Shown here one piece after another: positions 28,101 through 40,100 of a stretch of 64,000 bases of DNA; the stretch's first letter is position 1; every line of letters begins with the position of its first letter. The position numbers and the translations under genes are program-made. The DNA is from CAZSNT01 sp964607765. GTDB taxonomy: Bacteria; Verrucomicrobiota; Lentisphaeria; Oligosphaerales; JABHEG01. Where the stretch lies: assembly GCA_964607765.1 (NCBI GenBank), contig CAZSNT010000021.1:23483-87482 (forward strand), written 5' to 3'. The notes beneath the pieces were generated by a model. That model was not told the DNA's origin. It did not search any database and saw nothing but the letters and a program-made list of their open reading frames with translations.

Positions 28101-31100
28101 CCGCGGGATGCGCATGGGCAGGCCTGCGGCACTGAACGTGGTGGTGAACAGGTCGAGGTCCACGAGCGCATCGCCGACGGTCAACGTCGTTCCGGCCTGA
28201 ATGTCCGCGCCGGCGAACATGTAACCGTAGCTGTTGGTGGCCTGTCCGGGCATGGAGGAGAAGGCCAGCAGGTCGTATTCGGGCTCGCCCATATTCGTGA
28301 CGTTCCCGCTCCAGTTCAGGATGAACACGGAGGCGTTGGTCGGGGTGAAGTCTGCATCATCGAGCTCTATGGTTGCAGTGCGGTACGGCTCGAGCGAGGC
28401 GCCCGTCCAAGTGCGCGGCAGGACCTGGCCGCCGAACACGACTGTGATGACCGACTTGCTGCTGCCGTCGCTGTGGCGGATGAAGGCCAGATCTGTCTTG
28501 CCGTCACCGTCCAAGTCGCCCATTCGCGACGCGGGCCGGCCAATGGTGGTCACGTCAACAATGAAGTCCGCCGCTGCGCTGACGTCCTCGAGACCGGTAA
28601 TCCGCACCGGGCCGAGGAACACATAGCTCGTATCCTCACCGTAGACCACTGCATCGTCTGCGCCGTCGCCATCGAAATCGCCGATGCCCTGAGCGTACTG
28701 CAGGCGGTCGTCCTCGCTGCTGCCCTCGAGAGCGAAGGCGTCATAAGCGTCGTGACTGCCGACGGTCGTGTCGCCCAGGTCGATCCCTGCGTGGCCACCG
28801 GAGGTCACGCCGGTGATGTTCGGCGTGGCCAAGTCGTATTCGTAGTAACGGCTCTGCGCCGCCGTCGTTTCCTCGGCCTCGTACTCGACCGGCTCGGAAC
28901 CGTAGTACAGGTGAATCTCGCGGCCGAGCGGTTCGGCCAGGGCGATGTCGGCCACCCCGTCGTTGTTCACATCCTGCGGCCCCACGAAGAACAGCGCGGA
29001 CAGCGTGTCCTGGGCCTCGGGCGCTACGTACCGCGGTCGATCCGTCTCGAACACCAAATCCGGAGTTCCGAAGCTCTGGACAGTCCACGCAGCCCGACCG
29101 AAGAAGACCTGGCCGACCTGGTGCGCGAGCAGCCTGCCGTCCTCCACCAGCCTGGGCGATGTCTCCCACCCCATGGCTGCGATGTCCGCAACGCCATCCC
29201 CGTCAGTGTCACCAAGCTGCCGCAGCATGTGCGCCTGCGGCAGGGCCAGGAATGCGACGGCTGTATCGTCCAGCATCAAAACGGACCCGCTGGTGGCGGA
29301 GCTGGCGGCGAACTCGTCCTCGCCGTCACCATCGATGTCTCCGAGGCCGGCGATGTAGTGCCCGGTCAAGTCCCTGCCGGTCGCGATCGTGAGGCCGGCG
29401 CCACCGGCTGCGCCGCTGTACCGCGAACTGCCGCCGTAGTAGACGAACACGTTTTGGCCCGCGCCGTTCGCGAAGGCAACGTCATCGTAGGTGTCGCTCA
29501 CGGTGCGATTGACATTGCCCACGCCGGCAGCGGCCGACAGCCCGGCAACAGTGAAGACGGCGTCCCGCTGTGCCAGACTCAGTCTGGCCGTTACTTCGAC
29601 GTCATCGACATACCAGCCCTCGAGATTGTTGATCTGGTTGTCCACGCTGTCGAATTCGAATCGGATCTTGATCGTCTGGCCCGCGAACGCGCTCAGGTCG
29701 ACGGTGGCAGCGTGCCAGCCGCTGCCTTCCTCAGACAGCGTCAGCACGCCGGCGGCCGGGTCGTTGGAGGCCAGGAGCGTGCTGGTGGTGAAGTTGTCGG
29801 TGGACACAAACACTTCGGCCTGGTCGAACTGGGCCGGGAGTTTCTCGGTGCGCAGGAAGTAATTGAACTTCAGCGATGCCGACACGATGCCTGTCAGATC
29901 CACGCTGTCCGACGTTGCCGTGCCTGTCACGCGGGCGCCCGTGTCGTACGTGCCGGCTTTGAGGCCGGTGGACTGGCCGAAGTAGAGGCTCCAGGATGCG
30001 CTGTGTCCGACATCGGCGGCACGCCTGTTCGTGCGGTGCCACAGGTCGCCGGCAACAGTGAAGTCGTCCAAGTCCGTCTCGAACTGCGCAACCAGCGGCG
30101 AGTCGGGCGCCCAATTGTCGCGGCCGTAGTAGAGGTAGGCGCTATTGCCCTGGGTGACAATCAGATCGTCCTTACTGTCATCGTCGAGGTCACCGGCCCA
30201 GACAGCCTTCAGCGTACCTGCCGTGCCGCTGACGATTGCGAAGTCCGCATCGCCGAACAGATCCACCGCTTCCGCCCAGTGCTTGTCGCCGAGCAGCACG
30301 TAGACTGCCTGCTCGACATCCTGCGGCGCGGCGCCGTCTGCCCGGGTTACAGCCACCGCGATGTCGGCGTAGCCGTCGCCGTTGTAGTCGCCGGGCTCTG
30401 CGAAGAACGACTGCACGCTCGAGCCGGTGGCAGGCTGCAGCACGGGGGCAGGCAGAGCCACTGTCACGCTGTCAACGCCACCCTCGGTGACATCCGCGAA
30501 GTCGCCGATGCCGACGGCGCCGGCCCCGTCATTATTGAGCTCGACAGCCGTGTGCAGCGATGCGACGAACGGAATGTCAGCGTCGCCGTTAATGGCGTCG
30601 ACAACGGTCTGGGCCGTGGTCTGCCCGTCGTCAATGGTGACGGTCAACGTTCTGCTGCCGTCATCATACGCGACTGCGGCGGCGCCCGCGGCAGCGCCAT
30701 CGACAAGTGAGACGGTCACGCTGTTGTAGAGCGCTCCGGCATACTTGGCTTCGAGGCGCAGATCGTTTTTCTCGCCGTTCAGCAGCAGCGTGGCCGCTGC
30801 CTTCACGGACTGCCCGTCGAGCGTGACAGTAGCCGTTTCAGCCCCCGTACCGAAGTGGATGCGGGCGTAACTGGTGCCACCGCCGACGCTGTCCTTGACC
30901 GCCGCGATGAAGTCGGCGTAGCCATCGCCGTTCACGTCGCCAACGGGGATCGCCACCGGTTTCCAGTCCCAGTCCTCGGTGGTCAGCTGGACCTGGCCGT
31001 CAGCAGCGGCCACGTCGCCGGTCTCGCCGACGCCGGAGACGGCATCGTTGCTGAATTCGAGTTTGTACTGCCCCATTGCCGGCGCAACGCCCAGATTGTC

Positions 31101-34100
31101 CTGGGTCAGCGAGAAGCCAAGCTGAGCGGCGTCCTGACTCGAGGAGAAGGCGATCTCGAGTTCGCCGTAGTAGGACGAGATGAACCGAAGTCTGAAACCT
31201 GTTGCCACAGCGACGGCATCCACGCTGACAACACCATTCAGAGAAGTCCCGGCAATCGCCGTGTTGATGTCGGTCGCCAGGTCGGCCACGCCATTCTGCG
31301 GCGGACCGTTGTCCAGCGTGCTGGCGCGCGGCAACGTGACGTCAACCGGATCGCGCCCGTCAAACGTGACAGTGAAGGTAATGTCGCCGACGTCAGCGGG
31401 GACCTGACCGTTCGGGGCGGCCGGCTCGGCGTCTGCCGTGACTGTTTTGGAGAGGACATTGACGACGTGCAGCAGGTAGTAGTCCGGCACGCCGCTGAAC
31501 TGCTCGACCGGCGTGATATCCAGGCCAGCGCCGTCGTCATTGTCGCGCGCGGCGAACAGGAACACGCTGGCCGCTTCGTGGCCTGCGAACAGCTGGCGCA
31601 TCTCGCTGCTGTCGAACACGACGTCGATCATGGCCAGCGTCAGACGCGCCGCATCCGCGTTGCCGAACTGCTCTGCGGCGTACGGCGTCGGGATGATGTA
31701 CCAGTCACTGCGGTCGCCTTCATGGAAAGTCAGGCCGTCTATCTCGGTCTGCTCACCGGCTCGCGGTGTGACGGCCGGCAGCATGGCGGCGTAGGCGACG
31801 TCGTCGTTGAAGCCGCTGGCGCTGTTGCGTTCGACCAGTTCGTAATCGTCCGGCACATCGGCCGTGTCGCCGGCGAGCAGGTCTATTCCCGCGCCGCCGT
31901 CGATATAATCATTGCCGCGCCCGCCCGCGATGAAGTCGGAGTCTGCGCCACCGCTGATCACGTCGTCGTAGGCGCCGCCAAACAGCTTGTCATTGCCCGT
32001 GCCGCCGTCGATCTCGAGCGAGCTCAGGAGGGCGTGCTGCTCCTGGTCGCCCTCGTCAATGCCCCACTCGCTGTCAACGTTCGGGAACGTGTAGCCCGAG
32101 TCGCCGTGAACAATGTCGTCGCCGCCGCGCGTCTGGATGACGGTCTTCTCCACGCTGTGTGCCTGGTAGAACACATACGTCTGGGAGTAGATGCTCTTCT
32201 GGCTCGGCGAGGTCTGGCCCGCGGTGAGGCCCAACTCGGCAGAACTGACACTGTCGACCTCGATGCTCAGGTTCCGGGCGAGGTACGTGGTGTTGAAGAC
32301 AAGCCGCCCGTCCTCCTGGCCAACGACGAGGCGATCGGTGAGGTCGGTCGGCTGCCCGCCCTGTGTCGCCGTGCGCATGGCTGCTTCGATGTCCGCGACA
32401 AGGTCGTGGATGTTCGTGTTGTTGGCGTCCGTCGGAATGGTGACGGTGACCGCACCGGCGGCCTCACCCAGGTCGAGTACGAGCGTCGTGTTGCTGGTGA
32501 GAACACCGTTCAGAGGCGGCGCGCTCGTGGCCGCCAGCACGGAGCCTGCGACCGTCTCGGTCTTGAACGACTGGTTGGCCGTGTCCCAAACGAGAGCGGT
32601 GAACTCGTACCGGTGCAGGAAGCGGTTGTAACGGATCGCCACGTGGTCCGGCACGGGTTGGCCAAGGTGGTCGGTGTCGCCGCCGAGGAACAGGACGCGG
32701 TCGTCGCCGTCGTCGCCGAAGAAGGTGTCCACGAACGTGGGCACGTACGTCTGATCGGAGTTCTTGATCTTCGGCAGTTCGTCCGGCAGCAACTGGAACG
32801 AGTCGTCACCCGGACCGCCGAACAGCAAGTCGGGCGCCTGCTCGTCGTAGCCGCCGGTGATCACGTCGTTGCCGGCGCCGCCGAAGATCCAGTCCTCGCC
32901 CGCGCCGCCGGACAGCACATCGTGGCCTGTCCCGCCGAGAATCACGTCCTTGCGCACTTGGTCGGTGCGGGTGGCCAAGTCGTGCGTCACGGGCGCCTGG
33001 TCGTCGTAGAGCTCGAAGCTCAGGCTGTAGATGGTGGGTACGCGGTTCGGGTTCGACACCCGCAGCAGATACGGCGTGTTGGCGGCCAAGCCGCTCAGGC
33101 CCATGGACCCGGTGGACTGCCCGGACAGGTCTTTGATGGAGTAGCCCGGATCGCCCACGACCGGGAACAGCTCGTACGTCGCCGGATTCCCGTCCGTGCT
33201 CTCGACCTTCACGTAGACCTGTCCCTTGGCCACGCCGTCGAGGGTCAGCTTGATGTAGTCCTTCTGCGAGGTGTCACCGGTCAACGGGTTGGTGTCGGGG
33301 TCATTGAGGATCTGGCCGTCAGCATCGTAGAGGGTCATGGCCAGGTTGCCGCTCAGCTTCAGCAGGTTGAGCTTGGTCGCCGAGGTGCCCGCCGCCGCCA
33401 GATCGAACACGAACCAGTCCACGTCGTCTGCCGAGTGGAGCGTGAGCCCGACAATCCGGCTCAGGTCCTCGATGTCATCGATCTCGAAGGCGTCCGCCTG
33501 GCTGTCGTTCGGGGTGGCGGACGCGTCGATCGAGTCGGAGCTCACCGTCACCGGGTCCATGTCATTGTCGGTCGGGCTCGTCCCGTCCGCTTTGAAGATA
33601 GCAAGCAGCAGACCGTCGATCTCAGAAGTGCTGACCAGAGACAGACTGGCGCCGGCACTCGGAGCAGTTGCGAACTGGAAGCTGTACCAGTCCGTGTCGT
33701 CCGGGCTGTCCATGGTCAGACCGGTGAAGCTGGTGTTCTGAGTGAGGTACAGGCTCGCGATGGCCGTCTGTCCGTCAGCGAAGTGCAGTTCCGTGACGGC
33801 CGGGTCATCGCTCTCGGCATGCACGAGCAGGGACGCGCGAACGTCTCCGCTGATCGTGTAGAGCCGCAGCCTGTTGCCGTAGCGTCCGGCGCGCACCGAA
33901 TCGCCGATGCCGGCAGCGCTCAACGCCAGATCCAGGTCCGCGACCAAGTCGTCGATGTCCGTGTTGTCGCTCGTAGCGTCGGCCGACACGGTGACCGACA
34001 CTTCGGGCTTGGCGTCGATGCTGATCAGGAACGTGGCGTCCGCGGTCAGCACGCCGTTGCTCGGCGCGTACCCGTAGATGGTGTCGTCGGACTGACCGTC

Positions 34101-37100
34101 GGTGAAGCCCAGGTTCTCCACTGTCTCCGTGCTGCCGTTGGCGGCCGCGACCGTCAGCGACTGCACCGCAGCCGCGTCTTTCGCAACCAGCTTGACGCTG
34201 CCGCCGCTCTCCGTGACAGCAACAAGCGCGTCCAGCCCGGCCGTCGTGATGGCGTCGCTGACGTCCGTGATCAGGTCGGACAGACTGCCGTTGCCCGTTG
34301 TCCCGGTCACGGTGACCACGGTCGACTGCTCGTTGACGGTGACCGTGAAAGCCGGATCGCTGCCGTCGCCGTGGTTGGGCAGCTCGAATACACTGAGCAC
34401 ATCGCCAACCAGCTCTGCAGGAACATCGCCCGTGACGAGCACGGCATTGCCCACCGAATCGCCCGCCGAGTAGCCCAGGCGCGTGACAGTCAGCGCATCC
34501 GTCGCTGTCCCGCGAATCTCAATGGCCGTCACGTTCGCCGAGCTGGCCGGACCGATGACCAGGCGGTAGGTCGCCTCGATCGGGTCGTACGTGCTGCTGG
34601 CCACCAGACTGTCGGCCAGCCCGGCTGCGGAGATAGCCGCGGTCAGGTCAAGCGCCAGGTCGATGGCGGTCTGGTTGTCGGCCGTTCCCGGAATGGCGAC
34701 TTCCACGCCTTCCGTGTCGTTGTTGATGTAGAAGGTGACGGCCGGTGTGACGCCGTCAACGTCTTCGAGGACGTAGTCTGTGGCGATGTCTCCCTGGCTG
34801 ACCAGCCACGGCTGACCGAACGCGTAGGCGACATCCGCAATGTCGTTGCGTGTGTCACCCTCGGTCATGTCGGGGAGGATCGCGTTGCCGGACATGATTT
34901 CGACCTGGTCGTCACCGGGACCGGCATCGACCCAGACAGTCTTCTGCACGGTCGGACCGACCGTGATGATGTCGTTGCCCCGCAGACCGTCGACGATGAT
35001 TGCCAGGAAGTCGGCCTCGGGCGGAAGCAAGCCGCCCACAAGCTGGTTCTCGGTGTATTCGACACGCGCCTTGGACGCGTCGCTGTCCTGCTGGCGCCGC
35101 AGGCTGTCAAGCTGGATCTGACTGTCGCTGGCGTTCCAGATCGGGTTGCCGGACTCATCGGTGGCGTCGAAGCTAAGCTTCACCTGGGCGGCGAACGTGT
35201 AGTTGCCGTTGTTGTTGCTCATCCGCGTGATGAGGTGCTGCCCGGCCAAGAGCCCCGGCTCCGTCACGAAGTCGACCGAAATCACATCGTCGACGTTGGT
35301 TGCGGCGTAGTACCAGACCTTGTCCGTTTCCCTTGCATACTGCTTCCACTCGTCGCCGGCCAGTCCACCGTCAAGGGACTCGAACGGGGTGCCGTCGGCC
35401 CGGTACATGGTGTCGTCGCCCTCGCGCCCGTACATGAAGTCCAGCCCCGTGCCGCCGTAGAGCGAGTCGTCGAACGGCCCGCCGAGCATGCGGTTCAGGC
35501 CGGTGTCCTCGAGCTCGTAGACGCCGCCGCCGTCGTTGTCGTAGAACACGGTCGGCACATCCGGGTCGATGTAGATGCCGAACTGGCTCACCAGCTGGAG
35601 GGAGACCTGCTTGATCGAGAGCGTAAGCCGGCTGCCGTTGCGCCCCGCTTCGACCCGATCGCTCAGCCCGGCGGCGTCCAGAACGTCCGCCAGATCCTGA
35701 ACCAGATCATCGACGGTGGTGTTGTCAGCAGTAGCAGCCACACTGATGGTGAGTGCAATCGCATCGCCGCCGCCCACGCGCAGCGAGAAGTGCGCATCGT
35801 CCTGGCCGTCGACGCCGGGGAGCTTGCCGTCGACGGGTGCGTCGCCGGAAGCCATGATCACGGTCTGGCCCGTGCTCGAGACCGTGTCGAAGTGCAGCAC
35901 CGTCTCAGCGGGATCGCCGTTCGGCGTGTCAATGGTCAGCCAGACACCGGCGGACGTCAGCGTGATCCGGTTGCCTGCGGCTCCGGATTCGAGCTGGTTC
36001 CTGCCCGCAACGACCCAGTCACCGATGCCAGCCGCAACCAACGCTGTGTTGACGTCGGCAACCAGGTCGTCCAGCTCGACGTTGTCGTCTGTCGCGGACT
36101 TCGCAACGGTCACGTCCACGGCCGGGTTACCGGAGAGCACGAGCGAGAAGTGAGCATCCGCGCTGAGCCGGCCGTTGCTCGGTGCATCGGCCGTACCGGT
36201 GACCATGGCCACCGCTTCCGGATCGGACATGTCGGTAATCTCGGCGTACAGGCCGTCCGCCAGGTTCATCTCGGTGATCGCCGGATCGTTGACGCCGCCC
36301 ACGTTCGGGTCGCGCGACCACGCGTACAAGTAGCTGACGCCCTGGCCACCGATCAGGTCATCGTTGCCCTGCCCTGCGAACAGGTGGTCCACGTCATCCG
36401 GCACACCCATGCCCGGGCCGCCGTCGCCCCAGATCATGTCATCGCCGCCCAGGCCGTACAGCCAGTCACTGCCTTTGCCGCCGTCGATCCGGTCCCGGCC
36501 GCCCGTGCCGCGCAGCGTATCGTTGTCCTCGCCACCGTCCAGCACGGCGATCCAGTCGTTGCTGCGCTCGGTCAGGGCCGAGACGTCCAGAGCGCTCTGC
36601 CCCTCGACAAAGTCGATCGTGTCGTTGCCGGCGAGACCGGAAATGCGGAACTGCTCGACCATCGGCGTGCCGTTGTCATCACGCCATCCTCCGAGGAGAA
36701 TCCGTGTCCCCGTGGCGTTCTGGTAGTGAATCCGCATCTGTTCCACGGCGAGCTGCCCGTCGGGGAAGCCCAGATCCGTCAGCCCGATCGAGCCCTGCTC
36801 GCCGCCGCTGAAGTTGCTGATCTTCATCACGCCTGTGCGGCCGGAGCCCGCCGATACCAGCGCAATGCTGGTCCCGCGTACGACCGCTTCGGCTTTGCCG
36901 GCCAGATCCGAGTTGCCGATCGCTGTGTTGATCTCCGAGACCAAGGCATCTCGTGTCCCGTTCGCCGTTACCGTAAGGGAGACGCTCTTGCCGTCGAGCG
37001 TCAGGTCAAACGTCTGCTTGAAGCTGACCGCGCCCTCGATCGACACGGACGAGATGAGTGCCACCTCCTCGGAGATGCGGATCGTGTCGTGGAGCTGCGA

Positions 37101-40100
37101 CGCCTCAATCAGCAGAATATCGGTCGCGTTGTCGTCGAGCACATCGCCCTTGCGGCTGTTGCCGTAGTGACCGTCAACTGTGTCACCGAACACGCTGTAG
37201 GCATCGCTCACGTCCATGGTCATGATGTCGATGCCGCCGCCACCGTAGAGGGTGTCGTTACCGTCTTGGCCTTCGAGCAGGTCCGTATCGGCGCCGCCCC
37301 AGAGCTCGTCGTTGCCGCCGCCGCCCAGCAGCTCGTCCTCGCCGCTGCCGCCGTACAGCTTGTCGTTGCCGCCGGTGGTTGCGGCGGAGCCGTTCTCGCC
37401 GTAGAGCGGGCCGGCCAGGTGCTCGCCGTGCAGGTAGTCGTTGCCGCTGCCGCCGTACAGCACGTCACCACGCAGGTTGCCGTAGAGCCGGTCAACACCG
37501 GCGCCGCCGTCGAGCAGGTCACCGATCTTGTCCTTCTCGACAGCGGCGTCCGTGGTAGGAGCGAACGCAAAGAGCACGTCGTTGCCGGAGCCGCCCCAGA
37601 CGCGCTGCCCGGCCTGGCTGCCGTAGACGCGAGCAGCCTTCGTGCTCTCCGGTGCTTCAGCCGCGTCGGGATAGAGGAAGTCGCTGCCTTCTTCGCCGTA
37701 GAGATGATCGATGCCGGCAAAATTGGTTTCGCCCGCTTCGAACACGGCCTGGGCCTGGGCTTCGAAGCCGTAGTCGCCGCGGACCTTGTCATTGCCGGCG
37801 CCGCCACGCACCACATCGTCGTCGCCGCCGCCGGTCACGAAGTCGTTTGCCGCGCCGCCGTCCACGTAGTCGTCGCCCTGGTCACCGTTGAGGGCATCAA
37901 TATCGCCGCCGCCGAAGAGCCAGTCGGTGTCCGCGCCGCCGTAGAGCAAGTCGCTCCCGTCGTCGACTTGACCCGCCATCGACTGGCCGGCGACAGCCAC
38001 CGGTGTGAGCAGCGGGGGCTGGTACCCGGTGGGATGGTTCGCCTCGGCCTCGGCTGCGTAGGGCGGCAGCGTCATCTCCGCCTCGCGCTCAGCTGTGTCG
38101 GCCCAGCGGAAATCAGGCTCGAGCTTCGTTTCCAGGCCGCCCCACATCACGTCCATGCCGGCCTCGCCGAACAGCAGGTCGTTACCGGTATTCCCAACGA
38201 TGAGGTCATCGGCCGGGCCGCCGAACATGATGTCGTTGCCAAGCCCGCCGTACAAGTCGTCGTTGCCGCCGTTGCTGCCGCCCGTCGATTCAATGCCGTC
38301 GAACGGGCTGGACACGGCGTAGGTGTCGATGTTCAGAGTCAGCACGGACGGGAAGGAGTCGATTTTGGCTGTCTCCACTTCGCCGTTGTCGCCCAGGATC
38401 ACGTCGACCGCGGCGTCCAGAAGGCCGCCGTGGATGGCGTCGTCGCCCGGGCCGCCGATCAACACGTCACTGCCGCGGTTGTCCACGTTGATGTCGATGG
38501 CGTCGTCGCCGCCGTACTGCAGGTGAAGCGACTCGAGCTTGTCGACCGCAGGCAGACCAGTGCCGGGCACCAGGCTGCGGTGCACGTAGCCGCAGTCCCC
38601 GAACACGAAGTCGGCGCCGTCGCCGGCAAAGATCGTGTCGCCCTGGTCAGGATCGGGATCGGTCGCCTGATCGAAGCCGTCCGAGCCGCCGAGGATGATA
38701 TCGGCGCCCTTGCCGCCCCGGAGTGTGTCGGAGCCGCCGTGCTCGGGTGCCGTTGAGTAGATGTCAAACGCAGTGGTCTGTCCGTCCTCACGGATCACCG
38801 CACCGTTGTCGCCCAGGAGGATGTCGTCGCGGCCGTCGTCTGCCCCGTCGTTGTACCCGCCGATGATCGTGTCGTGGCCTGTGCCGCCGATGATCGTGTC
38901 GCTGCCGACATGGCCAGTGACGTCGATTGAGTCGTCGCCACCGTACGCGGTGTCGCGGGAGTCCATCCGCACCACAACCTGATTATTGTCGCGCGTGACA
39001 AGGGCGCCGTCACCGAACAGGATGTCATTGCCCGCGTCGCCATCAATCGTGTCGCCGCCCACGTCCTTGGCATCCGTGTCGCCGGTGCCGCCCAGGATGA
39101 TGTCGTCGCCCGGGCCGCCTGTGATGGTGTCGCGGCCGCCGTACTCGGGCGCCGTGGTCATGAAGTCGTAGGAATCGCTCGAGCCGACGTCGAAGAACAT
39201 CATGCCGTTGTCGCCAAGAATCGTGTCCGCCGCGCTGTCCGGGCCGCCGGCGATCGTGTCGTGGCCGCGGCCGCCGATGATCGTGTCAGCCCAGCCGTTG
39301 CCGGTGAGGTCAATCGAATCGTCGCCGCCGTAAGCCGTGTCCCGCGACTCAATCTCCGTAATCACCCGACTGTTGTCGCGCGTGATGGTCGCACCGTCGC
39401 CGAACAGGATGTCCTTGCCGTCGCCGCCGATGATCGTATCGCCGTCAACGCCGTAACTGTCGTCGCCGCCCGAGCCGCCCAGGATGATGTCATTGCCGGC
39501 ACTGCCCTGGATGTCGTCAACGCCGCCCAGGGTCGGCTCGATGGACCAGATATCGAACGACGCAGCCGTGCCGTCGTCCATCACGACCACGCCGTTGTCA
39601 CCCAACAACACGTTGACAGCCACGTCGGTCGCACCGCCGCGAATCGTGTCGTCGCCGTTGCCGCCCAGGATGATGTCCGCGCCCAGAGCCCCGGTCAAGT
39701 CAATGCGGTCATCGCCGCCATAGGCCGGGTAGGTCGCCTCAATCCGGGTGACCGTCCTGCTGTTGTCGCGCGTGATGTAGCCGCTGTCACCCAGAATGAT
39801 GTCCGCGCCCGCGTAGCCGTCGATCACATCCCCGCCGCCGGCCGCGTGCTCGTCCGTGCCACCGCAGCCACCAAGGATGATGTCGGCACCGGGACCACCC
39901 GCGATCGCGTCCGTGCCGCCGTACGTGGGCTCGGTCGAATACACGTCATACGAGGCAGCCGTGCCGTCGTTGAAAATGATGACGCCGTTGTCACCGAACA
40001 GGATGCTGCCGGACAGGTCGTCCGTGCCTGCGTTCAACGTGTCGTTGCCCGTCCCGCCCAGGAGCGTATCGACTCCTCCGTGCCCACTGACATCCAACTG

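Noticed and set aside
30855..38756. Plus-strand open frame of 2,633 codons
   Set aside because: Antisense shadow over RTX and PPC-like sequence; composition is biased to Arg, Val and Asp, with no recognisable motif.
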